The position numbers and the translations under genes were made by a program. A DNA stretch of 64,000 bases, from the NCBI RefSeq assembly GCF_011303555.1, contig NZ_CP049868.1, forward strand, positions 3,224,001 to 3,288,000, given 5' to 3'. Positions 38,831-46,689 of this stretch are shown here, in pieces (position 1 is the stretch's first letter; every line of letters begins with the position of its first letter). The notes beneath the pieces were generated by a model. It saw only the letters and a list, made by a program, of their open reading frames with translations. It did no database searches and was not told the origin of the DNA. Origin of the DNA: Pedobacter sp. HDW13 (lineage in GTDB: Bacteria > Bacteroidota > Bacteroidia > Sphingobacteriales > Sphingobacteriaceae).

Positions 38831-40060
38831 ATGAACCATAAATCACTTTTAACCATTATTGCTTGCTGCTTGTTTTTTACCGCAACAGCCCAAAATAAAA
38901 AAATAACTACAGGTGCCGAGGACCGCGCCATTTGGGTAAAACAATTGTATCGTATAGCCAATCCGGTAATTCATAACCTGGCTAACGAAACATTAAAAAA
39001 GAACATGCCTTTAGAAAAAGCACCTGGCTATGGTTTAAATGCTGCTAAGGTAACTTATCTGGAAGCATTAGGACGTACAATTGCTGGCATAGCGCCCTGG
39101 CTGGCCTTACCTGACGATGAAACTGCCGAAGGTAAACTGAGGAAAACTATGCGTACTGAGCTTTTAAAAGGATTGGCTAATTCAGTAAATCCCGAAAGCC
39201 CCGATTATATCAGCTACCGCTCAGAGAGCCAGCCTATAGTTGATGCAGCCTATGTGGCACATGCTTTTTTACGCGCTCCAAAAGCACTTTGGGAGCCACT
39301 TGATGAAACAACCAAGAAAAGATTTATCGAAGAGTTTAAGTCGCTCAGAACCCGTAGCGGTGCGTACAACAACTGGTTGTTGTTCTCGGGCTTAACCGAA
39401 GGTTTTTTATTAAGCATTGGCGAACAGTACGATCCTGCCCGTGTTCAGTTTGCTATCAATAAAATGAAAGAATGGTATGTAGGCGATAGCTGGTACAGTG
39501 ATGGCGAAAAATTTAGTATGGATTATTATAATTCTTATGTAATCCACCCCATGTTGGTCGATCTTTTAAAAGTACTGGTAGAAAAGAAAAAAGCACAGCA
39601 GGCCGATTACGATCTGGCTTTAAAACGGATGGTGCGTTATTCGGAATATTTAGAGCGGATTATCTCGCCAGAAGGAACTTACCCTGCCTATGGCCGTTCT
39701 ATTACCTACCGTACGGCAGCATTTCAGGCATTGGCGCAGGTGGCATTGATGGAAAAACTACCTGAATATGTTAAACCCGCACAGGTGCGTGGCGCTTTAA
39801 CCAAAGTAATTTATAACCTGTATAACGGAAACCAAAATTTTGATGATAAAGGCTGGTTGGTATTAGGCTTTAACGGTCACCAGCCGGATGTTGCCGATAC
39901 CTATACTTCTACAGGTAGTTTGTATATGGCTACATTGGGCTTTTTAACACTGGGTTTACCAGCTGACAATAAGTTTTGGACAGATGCACCTGCACCATGG
40001 ACCAGTTTAAAAGCATGGGGCGGAGAAACGATAAAAAAGGATTATAAAGTTGAGTATTAA
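38831..40060 (+). CDS. DUF2264 family protein, probable glycan-active enzyme
   Basis: 409 residues with signal peptide MNHKSLLTIIACCLFFTATAQ. The whole mature length matches the DUF2264 layout, with family segments MPLEKAPGYGLNAAKVTYLEALGRTIAG-type near the start, FRSESQPIVDAA-like (YRSESQPIVDAAYVAHAFLRAP) and WYSDGEKFSMDYYNSYVIHPM. It is an all-helical toroid. I believe some DUF2264 relatives have been reported as glucuronidase-type hydrolases (a GH154-like group), but this is from memory and not certain. Its place between GH88 and KduI argues for trimming of uronate-containing oligosaccharides in the periplasm. The frame opens at 38801, but the ATG at 38831 precedes the signal peptide. Confidence 0.8.
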   Translation: MNHKSLLTIIACCLFFTATAQNKKITTGAEDRAIWVKQLYRIANPVIHNLANETLKKNMPLEKAPGYGLNAAKVTYLEALGRTIAGIAPWLALPDDETAEGKLRKTMRTELLKGLANSVNPESPDYISYRSESQPIVDAAYVAHAFLRAPKALWEPLDETTKKRFIEEFKSLRTRSGAYNNWLLFSGLTEGFLLSIGEQYDPARVQFAINKMKEWYVGDSWYSDGEKFSMDYYNSYVIHPMLVDLLKVLVEKKKAQQADYDLALKRMVRYSEYLERIISPEGTYPAYGRSITYRTAAFQALAQVALMEKLPEYVKPAQVRGALTKVIYNLYNGNQNFDDKGWLVLGFNGHQPDVADTYTSTGSLYMATLGFLTLGLPADNKFWTDAPAPWTSLKAWGGETIKKDYKVEY

Positions 40061-40084
40061 TACCAATAATCGATATCGTATAAA

Positions 40085-40092
40085 TATATTTG
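40085..40092 (+). promoter_or_regulatory. Candidate -7 promoter box of kduI
   Basis: TATATTTG matches TAnnTTTG and lies 53 bases before the kduI ATG, in the gap after the DUF2264 gene. It suggests the two kdu genes can be transcribed apart from the secreted enzymes. Confidence 0.45.
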
Positions 40093-40094
40093 CG

Positions 40095-40125
40095 GGTAAG
40101 ATTTGATATCGGTTCAAATCTTACC
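40095..40125 (+). promoter_or_regulatory. Inverted repeat at the kduI transcription start
   Basis: Perfect 12-base arms GGTAAGATTTGA (40095-40106) and TCAAATCTTACC (40114-40125) with a seven-base spacer, starting two bases after the -7 box. There is no T run, so it is more likely an operator or a 5'-UTR hairpin than a terminator. Confidence 0.5.
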
Positions 40126-40145
40126 TCACAACTCAATTTTAACCA

Positions 40146-40985
40146 ATGAACAAATTCGAAAGCCGTTACGCTCAAAGCCCAAAAGAAGTTAAACAAATGG
40201 ATACCGCAGCGCTGCGGGATAATTTCTTAATTGAAAACGTGTTTGAAGCCAACCAGGTAAATCTAACATTATCTCATTTTGACAGATATATTGTTGGTGG
40301 TGCCATGCCAGTTGACCAGAAAATTGCACTTCCTAACCCCGATGATTTAAAAGCCAGCTACTTTTTAGAACGTAGAGAGCTTGGGATTATCAATGTAGGC
40401 GGAAAGGCAATTGTTACGGCCGATGGCGAAACCTACGAATTGGATTATAAAGAAGCTTTATATATTGGTAAAGGTACTAAAGAAGTATTTTTCGAATCGG
40501 CTGATAAAGGTGTAGCTACAAAATTGTACATCAATTCGGCACCTGCGCACCATACTTACCCAACTAAAAAGGTAAGCAAGGCCGAAGCTGAAATTGTTGA
40601 GCTGGGAACACCCGAAACAGCAAACCACCGCATCATTAATAAATTGCTGGTGAATAGTGTTTTGCCAACCTGTCAGTTACAGATGGGGATGACCGAATTA
40701 AAATCGGGTAGCGTTTGGAATACCATGCCTGCGCATACGCACGACAGAAGGATGGAAGCTTATTTTTATTTTGAAGTTCCACAGGGACAAAGTGTTTGCC
40801 ATTTTATGGGCCAGCCGCAAGAAACACGCCACATCTGGATGCAGGGCGATCAGGCGGTAATTTCGCCAAACTGGTCAATCCATTCAGGTGCAGGTACCAG
40901 TAATTATACCTTTATTTGGGGTATGGCTGGCGAAAACCTTGATTATGGGGATATGGATCACTGCGCCATTACAGAATTGAAATAA
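40146..40985 (+). CDS. kduI: 5-dehydro-4-deoxy-D-glucuronate isomerase
   Basis: Converts 5-keto-4-deoxyuronate, the product left after GH88 action, to 2,5-diketo-3-deoxygluconate in the cytoplasm. 279 residues, the standard length, with the N-terminal landmark MNKFESRYAQSPKE and SHFDRYIVGGAMP. The cupin zinc ligands are in PAHTHDRRMEAYFYFE (two histidines and a glutamate) with a further histidine in WSIHSGAG. No signal peptide. kduD follows on the same strand. No KDG kinase or aldolase is in the window, so the pathway must be completed elsewhere. Confidence 0.97.
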   Translation: MNKFESRYAQSPKEVKQMDTAALRDNFLIENVFEANQVNLTLSHFDRYIVGGAMPVDQKIALPNPDDLKASYFLERRELGIINVGGKAIVTADGETYELDYKEALYIGKGTKEVFFESADKGVATKLYINSAPAHHTYPTKKVSKAEAEIVELGTPETANHRIINKLLVNSVLPTCQLQMGMTELKSGSVWNTMPAHTHDRRMEAYFYFEVPQGQSVCHFMGQPQETRHIWMQGDQAVISPNWSIHSGAGTSNYTFIWGMAGENLDYGDMDHCAITELK

Positions 40986-41065
40986 ACCGTCATCTCGACT
41001 AAAGTGTGCCAATTTTTATTGGTAGCGGAATGGAGAGATCTTATAAAAGTATCAATAGAAAACAC

Positions 41066-41830
41066 ATGTCAAACGTATTTAATTTAGCAGGTAAAACTGC
41101 TTTAGTTACCGGTTGCAAAAGAGGAATTGGAAAAGCCATGGCTTTAGCACTTGCAGAAGCCGGTGCTGATGTTATTGGTGTATCGGCCAGCCTTGAATTT
41201 CAAGGTAGCGCCATAGAAAAAGAAGTTTTGGCCCTGGGGCGCAAATTTTATGCTTATCAGTGCGATTTCAGTAAACGCGAAAACACACTGGCATTTGCTG
41301 CACAGGTAAAAGCCGATCATCCGGTAATCGATATTCTGGTAAACAACGCCGGCACCATTTTACGTAAACCCATTGCCGAGCACCCTGATGAATATTGGGA
41401 TGAGGTAATTGCGGTAAACCAAACTGCTCCGTTTATCTTAACCCGCGAAGTGGGCAGGGATATGATAGCCAGAGGTAGTGGGAAAGTAATTTTTACAGCA
41501 TCGCTATTGTCGTTTCAGGGCGGAATTACTGTGCCGGGTTATGCTGCAAGTAAAGGTGCAATTGCTTCTTTAACCAAAGCTTTTGCTAACGAGTGGGCAT
41601 CAAAAGGCGTAAATGTAAATGCCATTGCACCAGGTTACATTGCTACTGATAATACTACCGCCTTACGCGAAGATCAGGATAGAAGCACTTCGATTTTGTC
41701 ACGTATTCCGGCAGGAAGATGGGGTACGCCCGAAGATTTTAAAGGGCCAACATTATTCCTTGCCTCAGCTGCAAGTGATTACGTCCACGGAACAATTTTA
41801 ACCGTAGATGGCGGTTGGATGGGACGATAG
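41066..41830 (+). CDS. kduD: 2-deoxy-D-gluconate 3-dehydrogenase (KduD-type SDR)
   Basis: Short-chain dehydrogenase that reduces 2,5-diketo-3-deoxygluconate to KDG with NADH. The Rossmann glycine motif is TGCKRGIGKA (about 16-25), the NNAG motif is about residue 90, and the catalytic YAASK is at about 155-159. 254 residues. The ATG at 41066 (MSNVFNLAGKTALVTG) is chosen; the frame opens at 41006 but the extension is not homologous. It pairs functionally and positionally with kduI and is closed by a terminator. Confidence 0.94.
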   Translation: MSNVFNLAGKTALVTGCKRGIGKAMALALAEAGADVIGVSASLEFQGSAIEKEVLALGRKFYAYQCDFSKRENTLAFAAQVKADHPVIDILVNNAGTILRKPIAEHPDEYWDEVIAVNQTAPFILTREVGRDMIARGSGKVIFTASLLSFQGGITVPGYAASKGAIASLTKAFANEWASKGVNVNAIAPGYIATDNTTALREDQDRSTSILSRIPAGRWGTPEDFKGPTLFLASAASDYVHGTILTVDGGWMGR

Positions 41831-41880
41831 GTTAGTTTTGAGTCCAGAGTCTTGAGCTCTGAGTCGGGATTTATAAAAAA

Positions 41881-41914
41881 AACTCGTTGGTTTTGAAATC
41901 AACGAGTTTTTTTA
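41881..41914. terminator. Bidirectional terminator, kduD / carbonic anhydrase
   Basis: Stem AACTCGTTG (41881-41889) with CAACGAGTT (41900-41908), preceded by an A run and followed by a T run, so it can serve both converging genes. Confidence 0.88.
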
Positions 41915-41930
41915 TGCTCCGGTCTTCCGA

Positions 41931-42557
41931 CTAGTAGAGTTTATAAATCTCAGTAATGTCTTTCAATATTTTTTCGAAGTCGATTTTCAGGTCAATTAAC
42001 CGGCCTGTTTTAATATCAAAAACCCAGCCCTGTACAGTTAGTTTACGGCCAACAATGGCTTCCTGTACGGCTGCTGTTTTAAGCAGGTTAACACATTGCT
42101 CCTGAACGTTAAGTTCAACAAGGCGGTTATAGCGTGCCTCCTCATCAGCAATGGCATTCAATTCATCTTTATGTAAACGGTAAACATCGCGGATGTTTCT
42201 TAACCAGGGATTTAAAATACCCAAATCTGCAGGTTGCATGGCTGCTTTAACGCCACCACAGTTGTAATGGCCACAAACTACAATATGGTTTACCTTTAAG
42301 TGCCTTACTGCGTAATTTAAAACCGTCATTACGCTTAAATCTACGTTATTTACCAGATTGGCAATATTGCGGTGCACAAATGCCTGTCCGGGCTGGATTC
42401 CCATTAAATCTTCGGCAGTAACACGGCTGTCAGAACAACCAATGTATAAAAATTCGGGGCTTTGGCCTTTAGCCAGATCCGTAAAATAATCCGGGTTAAT
42501 GGATAGTTTTTCGGCAATCCATTTCTCGTTGTTTTTAAAAACTTCTTCTACATTCAT
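41931..42557 (-). CDS. Beta-class carbonic anhydrase
   Basis: Hydrates CO2 to bicarbonate in the cytoplasm. Zinc ligands are C41 (CSDSR), H97 and C100 (GHYNCGG), and the D43-R45 catalytic dyad is intact. 208 residues, normal for the plant/Can-type beta class. The ATG ends at 42557 with no longer candidate. It is a single-gene unit converging on kduD. Confidence 0.95.
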   Translation of the reverse strand: MNVEEVFKNNEKWIAEKLSINPDYFTDLAKGQSPEFLYIGCSDSRVTAEDLMGIQPGQAFVHRNIANLVNNVDLSVMTVLNYAVRHLKVNHIVVCGHYNCGGVKAAMQPADLGILNPWLRNIRDVYRLHKDELNAIADEEARYNRLVELNVQEQCVNLLKTAAVQEAIVGRKLTVQGWVFDIKTGRLIDLKIDFEKILKDITEIYKLY

Positions 42558-42735
42558 AATTTAATTCAATAAGGATTGTATTGTTGTTGGGAAAAATGCA
42601 GTATTTATACTGGTATAAAACTAAAAAAGATTTCCCGGTTTTGATAACAAATTCAGCTAACAAAAGTTTAGCAGATTGTAAGATATTGCTGTTGCAAATT
42701 TGTGGGGAAATTTAGCGGGTAAGCAGTGTGGAAAT

Positions 42736-42756
42736 ATTTCTACAAAATGTAGAAAT
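42736..42756. other. Short hairpin upstream of carbonic anhydrase
   Basis: ATTTCTACA (42736-42744) and TGTAGAAAT (42748-42756) form a nine-base stem with loop AAA, about 180 bases upstream of the carbonic anhydrase ATG. No T run. Role unknown. Confidence 0.35.
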
Positions 42757-42794
42757 CACATTTTGAATAAGAGAAAGTAGAGCGATATTTTAAA

Positions 42795-42832
42795 TACATC
42801 CGAAGTTTAATTACTGCTAAACTCCGGATGTA
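42795..42832 (-). terminator. Probable terminator hairpin after the 203-residue ORF
   Basis: Arms of 15 bases (42795-42809 and 42818-42832) pair with one mismatch; it lies 11 bases after the stop of the minus-strand gene. The trailing T content is weak on that strand. Confidence 0.5.
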
Positions 42833-42843
42833 GCTATGCTGTT

Positions 42844-43455
42844 TTAGCTGGCAACTGCTACCGCATTTTTGTTGATGTGGTTAGGCAGTTCCTCGAGTGT
42901 GTATAAGTTAACCAACGATTCTCTTAAAACATTTTTTGAATCGTACCACACGTTATCATGCGTAAAGTGACAAACACCTTTGGTAAGTTCGGTAATAATG
43001 GCACCAATTAAAGTACCAAAGTGGTTTTCAAAAACATCTCCTGCATGGTATTTAATTGAGAATACCTTGTTGTGGTTTTGAAGTTGCGCTTCTATTTCAG
43101 CGCTTAGTTTAATGGTTCTAGCTACCTTCTTTTTCTTCTTCTTTTTAAAAAGAGTGGTTAACTTCTGAATAAAGCTTTGTTTAATGATTTTATCTTTAAA
43201 AAGCTTTTTCTTGTATTCTTTAAGGTCGAAAGGTTTAATTGAAGTGCCAAAATTTAACTTTAAGTTGTTTTCGTTAAATATTTCTAAGCTTGGCTTTTCC
43301 CATTTAAACACGATGGGTAAGTTTCCGTTCGAATTTCTGAATGAAAACGATGAATTAATGTCAAGAACGCTTTCATGCTCGTTCAAGCGTTTTAAAATAG
43401 TTGGGATTAAATCGTCTGTTAAGGCGTTGGTATAGATGTGTATATAAGCACTCAT
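42844..43455 (-). CDS. Hypothetical protein with a polylysine patch
   Basis: 203 residues, no signal peptide or membrane segment. The middle has a run of seven lysines (FKKKKKKKVART, about 103-114), flanked by a mixed N-terminal domain (MSAYIHIYTNALTDDLI) and a C-terminal domain with FSIKYHAGDVFENHFGTLIG. I do not recognise a family. The polylysine patch suggests binding to nucleic acid or another polyanion, but that is a guess. It appears to be a monocistronic gene with its own terminator. Confidence 0.5.
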   Translation of the reverse strand: MSAYIHIYTNALTDDLIPTILKRLNEHESVLDINSSFSFRNSNGNLPIVFKWEKPSLEIFNENNLKLNFGTSIKPFDLKEYKKKLFKDKIIKQSFIQKLTTLFKKKKKKKVARTIKLSAEIEAQLQNHNKVFSIKYHAGDVFENHFGTLIGAIITELTKGVCHFTHDNVWYDSKNVLRESLVNLYTLEELPNHINKNAVAVAS

Positions 43456-43720
43456 TTTGTTAATAAGATTACTGAAATCAATAAAATTCTATATTGATAA
43501 TTAAGGATATCGACGTATAGGTGGCTATTGCGTAAACAGCCAGATATCGTTAACTCGGGAATCTTGAAAAGATAGGGTGGTTAGTTTTTTTCATATATAG
43601 GTTTTTTGTGTGTTTACTTGTATTGTTTGTTTTACTTGCTAAACGTATGCTGTGATGAAAACGTTACACTTGTAAAAACAAAATTTCTATAGCAATAATT
43701 ATACCATAAAGTTGTAAGGA
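43456..43720. other. AT-rich intergenic gap
   Basis: 265 bases between two minus-strand genes. I see no ORF, terminator or strong promoter box. Confidence 0.4.
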
Positions 43721-44362
43721 TTATTTTAATCTCTCTACCAGTTTTTTTATGCTGGCTGCACCCATCATGCTTTTAAACTCAGGCATATCTTGGTGGTCTT
43801 TCTCTATCAATTGCTTTAAGCTTCTGTTAAAGCTTCTTACAGAAATGCCGAGATAGGCAGCCATATCATCTTTTGAGATAGAGATGTGCTCATCAGCCTG
43901 TAATTGGAGCAGTTTTAACAGTGCATATTCTACCGTGTACAATTGTTGAAAAGATGCACGTGTACTGGTTTGTATAATCCGGGTAGATAGCTCCTGGAGT
44001 AAGATTGTAGTAAATTCACTACTTTTTTGTATCAGCGATAGGAAAATGTGATCGGGGATAACATATGCAGTTACTTCACTTATGGCAGCTACATTACATA
44101 AACAATTGATCTTTTTTAAAGCTTCCAGTTCGCCAATAACCTCGCCCTTGCCTAAAAACTCAATAATAAAATCCTTGCCGTTTTCTTCCGAAATAAAACA
44201 CTTGCTGATTCCCTCTTTAATGATGTAGATGTTGCTGATTTTGTCGCCCTGTTCAATTAAACGATAACCGGCTTTAAAGCTTTTGAGGGCAATGTTTCCG
44301 TCAGCATTTTCGGTACTAAAACGTTCAATAAAAGAGAGGAAGTTGAGATTGGTTCGTAGCAT
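43721..44362 (-). CDS. Crp/Fnr-family transcriptional regulator
   Basis: 213 residues with an N-terminal cyclic-nucleotide-binding-like domain (FKAGYRLIEQGDKISNIYIIKEG; LGKGEVIGELEAL) and a C-terminal HTH (ISISKDDMAAYLGISVRSFNRSLKQL). The cNMP phosphate-cassette arginine is not evident, so it may not bind cAMP; many Bacteroidota members of this group do not. I start at the ATG at 44362 (MLRTNLNF); the open frame to 44563 would overlap the divergent HAD gene and its promoter and is rejected. It is divergent from the HAD/acetyltransferase pair and may regulate it. Confidence 0.85.
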   Translation of the reverse strand: MLRTNLNFLSFIERFSTENADGNIALKSFKAGYRLIEQGDKISNIYIIKEGISKCFISEENGKDFIIEFLGKGEVIGELEALKKINCLCNVAAISEVTAYVIPDHIFLSLIQKSSEFTTILLQELSTRIIQTSTRASFQQLYTVEYALLKLLQLQADEHISISKDDMAAYLGISVRSFNRSLKQLIEKDHQDMPEFKSMMGAASIKKLVERLK

Positions 44363-44410
44363 ATTCTTTTTGCTGAGACAAATGTCCTTTTTTATCAGGA
44401 TTGCCGGCGT

Positions 44411-44418
44411 TACTTTTG
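44411..44418 (+). promoter_or_regulatory. Candidate -7 promoter box of the HAD gene
   Basis: TACTTTTG matches TAnnTTTG and lies 22 bases before the HAD ATG, in the divergent gap with the Crp-like gene. It would give a very short 5' leader. Confidence 0.45.
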
Positions 44419-44440
44419 TGGCACTAAAGTAAGCATAACC

Positions 44441-45136
44441 ATGAACAATCAGATTACCGTAATTGCTTTTGATGCTGATGACACCCTTTGGGTAAACGAA
44501 CCTTACTTCCGCGAAACCGAAGATAAATTTGCTGCCCTGCTGGAAGATTTCATGCCACGCCACAGTATAATTGCTGAACTCTACAAAACTGAAATGGCTA
44601 ATTTACAACTTTATGGTTATGGTATTAAGGGTTTTATGCTCAGTATGATCGAAACGGCATTGAAGATAACAGTGGGGAAAAATGACCCCAAAGTTGTGGA
44701 AATGATAATCGAATTGGGGCAGGAAATGTTGAACAAACCTATCGAACTGCTGGATGGGGTAGAGGAAGTACTTAAAGCCCTGCACGGAAAATATAAACTG
44801 GTTGTGGCTACCAAAGGCGATCTGCTCGATCAGCAAAGGAAACTAACCAAATCGGGTTTAGATCATTATTTCCATCACATCGAAATTATGAGCGATAAAC
44901 AGGAAAGGGATTATCAAAAACTGATGAAACACCTGGATTGCCAACCCGAATCGTTCTTAATGCTGGGCAATTCCTTAAAATCGGATGTACTACCAGTGCT
45001 CAATATTGGCGGGCATGCCGTTCATATTCCGTACCATACCACCTGGGTGCACGAAAGTATTGATCACATCATTGAGCATCCTAATTTTTACGAGATGGAA
45101 AGCCTGTCGGAAATTTTACCAAAATTAATTGAATGA
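44441..45136 (+). CDS. HAD-superfamily hydrolase
   Basis: 231-residue haloacid-dehalogenase-type phosphatase. Motif I is FDADDTLWVNE (D nucleophile near residue 9), motif II is the VVATKG segment at about 127, and motif III/IV is in MLGNSLKSDVLPVLNIGG. The helical cap lies between about 18 and 90. The substrate is probably a small phosphorylated metabolite. Its stop overlaps the next ATG by four bases (ATGA), so the two are coupled. Confidence 0.88.
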   Translation: MNNQITVIAFDADDTLWVNEPYFRETEDKFAALLEDFMPRHSIIAELYKTEMANLQLYGYGIKGFMLSMIETALKITVGKNDPKVVEMIIELGQEMLNKPIELLDGVEEVLKALHGKYKLVVATKGDLLDQQRKLTKSGLDHYFHHIEIMSDKQERDYQKLMKHLDCQPESFLMLGNSLKSDVLPVLNIGGHAVHIPYHTTWVHESIDHIIEHPNFYEMESLSEILPKLIE

Positions 45137-45768
45137 AAGAAAAAATAGATATAGACACCTGGATCAGAAAAGATCATTTTAAATTTTTTAGCACATTTGG
45201 CGAGCCATTTTTTGGCGTAACCGTTGATGTGGATTGTACGCCTACCTACAAGGAAGCAAAAGAGAAAGCCGTTTCGTTCTTTCTGCTTTATTTGCATAAA
45301 TCGCTTGCTGCGGCAAATGCGATTGAACCTTTTAGCTACCGCATTATTGATGGCGAAGTGTGGAAATACGACCGTGTAAATGCTGCAGCAACCATTAACC
45401 GCCCAAACGGTACTTTTGGTTTTGGTTACCTCGATTTTTACCACGACTTTAACGATTTTAAACTGGCAGCTAATCAGGAGATCGAAAAAGTACAAGCTAC
45501 AACAGGCTTAATTCCATCTGCTTCTGGCGAAAATGTAATTCATTACTCGGCACTTCCCTGGTTAAATTTCACTTCTTTATCTCATGCCCGCAATTTTGCT
45601 TTTCAGGATAGCTGCCCTAAAATCTCTTTTGGCAAGGTGAGAGATGAAAACGGAAGAAAAATAATGCCGGTTTCTATCCACGTAAACCATGCTTTAATGG
45701 ATGGCTACCATGTGGCGCAGTTTGTAGATACCTACCAGGATTTGCTGAATAAAAATGAACCTGCTTAG
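45133..45768 (+). CDS. Chloramphenicol acetyltransferase-like protein
   Basis: 211 residues with the CAT fold. The catalytic HxxxDG motif is present as HALMDG in VNHALMDGYHVAQFVDTYQDLL near the C-terminus, and the N-terminal DTWIRKDHFKFF is a family landmark. The family transfers an acetyl group from acetyl-CoA to an alcohol; resistance to chloramphenicol is possible but not shown, since many chromosomal Bacteroidota copies have other or unknown substrates. Translationally coupled to the HAD gene upstream. Confidence 0.88.
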   Translation: MKEKIDIDTWIRKDHFKFFSTFGEPFFGVTVDVDCTPTYKEAKEKAVSFFLLYLHKSLAAANAIEPFSYRIIDGEVWKYDRVNAAATINRPNGTFGFGYLDFYHDFNDFKLAANQEIEKVQATTGLIPSASGENVIHYSALPWLNFTSLSHARNFAFQDSCPKISFGKVRDENGRKIMPVSIHVNHALMDGYHVAQFVDTYQDLLNKNEPA

Positions 45769-45840
45769 CCAGGTGGGGTTGATGGCATTTCTTCGCTTTT
45801 AAGCTGAAAGATGTGCTGCAATAAAAAAAAACAATTATCA

Positions 45841-45871
45841 TTTGCTTTCGATAAAGTATTTGCTATTTTTG
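45841..45871 (+). promoter_or_regulatory. Promoter of tRNA-Ala
   Basis: TTTG (45841-45844) and TATTTTTG (45864-45871) separated by 19 bases fit the Bacteroidota -33/-7 consensus at the usual spacing. It lies 72 bases before the tRNA. This is the best promoter match in the window. Confidence 0.6.
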
Positions 45872-45943
45872 CAGCACAGGCAGGAAGCTTGTTCCCATTA
45901 TCTTATTTGTTTATTCGGGTTTGGTTATTGGAATTTAAAAATT

Positions 45944-46017
45944 GGGGGATTAGCTCATTTGGCTAGAGCGCTTCGCTGGCAGTGAAGAGGTGATCGGTTC
46001 GAATCCGATATTCTCCA
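45944..46017 (+). tRNA. tRNA-Ala (anticodon GGC)
   Basis: Full cloverleaf: acceptor GGGGGAT with ATTCTCC, D-stem GCTC/GAGC, anticodon stem CTTCG/TGAAG with loop CTGGCAG giving anticodon GGC, T-stem ATCGG/CCGAT with loop TTCGAAT, discriminator A. The CCA end is not encoded. The 3' terminal bases are repeated 111 bases downstream, next to an integrase remnant. Confidence 0.95.
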
Positions 46018-46130
46018 CAGGTCCCCATAATACTACCGATGGTCAGTGTTTTAGTGAGTTGAATGGCATCTACTCAGCCAAAACTCAGCCACAGAAAAAA
46101 GAGAAGTCAAATAATCTGGCATTCTCCACA
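46010..46130 (+). repeat. Short direct repeat of the tRNA-Ala 3' end (possible att sites)
   Basis: ATTCTCCACA occurs at 46010-46019 (tRNA 3' end) and again at 46121-46130. Tyrosine integrases commonly recombine at tRNA 3' ends and leave such duplications. The interval is about 100 bases with no gene; the adjacent integrase remnant supports the reading. Ten bases is short, so chance cannot be excluded. Confidence 0.45.
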
Positions 46131-46131
46131 A

Positions 46132-46172
46132 AAAACCATCAAACAACTAGAGATAAGTTGTTTGATGGTTTT
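46132..46172 (+). terminator. Long terminator hairpin after the tRNA region
   Basis: A perfect 17-base stem (46132-46148 with 46156-46172), seven-base loop, A-rich 5' arm and T-rich 3' arm. It probably ends the tRNA-Ala transcript, and lies just beyond the second att-like copy. Confidence 0.8.
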
Positions 46173-46223
46173 AAAAATCCAATCTCCAATAAAATTCCAC
46201 CGCGAAATAGAACTTTGAGTTCT

Positions 46224-46440
46224 ATGGAAATTCCGGACTTGCCCTACACCATTCCAAGATTATTTAAAGGAAAAAAGATTGAATCTGTTCCTAAAGGTAG
46301 CACGTGGGCTAAAGAAGAGCCCCTCCAGAGCTGGTATGTTGAATTTTTTTCACAACCCACAGACTGGTCAGATGGAAAGGTTCAGGCCGACTAAGAACCT
46401 TAACCGGATAAAAGATCCACACGAAAAGCTTAAGCATTTT
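46224..46440 (+). pseudogene. Tyrosine recombinase (integrase) N-terminal remnant, frameshifted
   Basis: The ATG at 46224 opens MEIPDLPYTIPRLFKGK, then SWYVEFF, which continues after a frame change as HNPQTGQMERFRPTKNLNRIKDPHEK. Joined, this matches the start of Bacteroidota site-specific integrases (a WYVYF-RNPETGKLERF-like segment before the SAM-like core-binding domain). The break is at a run of seven T (46344-46350) where six would keep the frame. The catalytic domain is missing. It is the relic of the element that inserted at the tRNA. Confidence 0.55.
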
Positions 46441-46458
46441 ACACGGTTGTGCGAAGCT

Positions 46459-46596
46459 TACCGCTACCATTATACTGATCTCATAAAGAATCATCAAAGG
46501 CAGGAATACAATCAGCATATTCTGTATATCAGGGGTAGTTGTGACCACCGCTGCAATGATCAGCATGATCACAACCGAATATTGTTCAGTACTAAG
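46459..46596 (-). pseudogene. TatC-like C-terminal fragment
   Basis: On the minus strand an open stretch reads EQYSVVIMLIIAAVVTTTPD, then IQNMLIVFLPLMILYEISI and MVAV. This resembles the last two membrane segments of the twin-arginine translocase subunit TatC (motif around TPPD and the LYEISI helix). Everything upstream of the fragment is missing. It lies antisense to the end of the integrase remnant and its start overlaps the left 18-bp repeat. Confidence 0.5.
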
Positions 46597-46607
46597 GGTG
46601 GTTTATT
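46590..46607 (+). repeat. 18-bp direct repeat, left copy
   Basis: TACTAAGGGTGGTTTATT. An identical copy is at 59024-59041, 12.4 kb away on the other side of the peptide-secretion cluster. Confidence 0.6.
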
Positions 46608-46689
46608 AATATGATGGTGGAGCGAGTTTTCAATTTTGTCACATTGATTCATAAAGTTGTAGAGCTATCCGCATCCATTCGGAATAAAT

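Noticed and set aside
44363-44563. Long form of the Crp-like regulator
   Set aside because: It would overlap the divergent HAD gene and its promoter; the added residues have no family match.
46279-46614. 111-residue ORF as an intact gene
   Set aside because: It begins inside the frameshifted integrase remnant and reads through TatC-like debris on the wrong strand. It is a relic.
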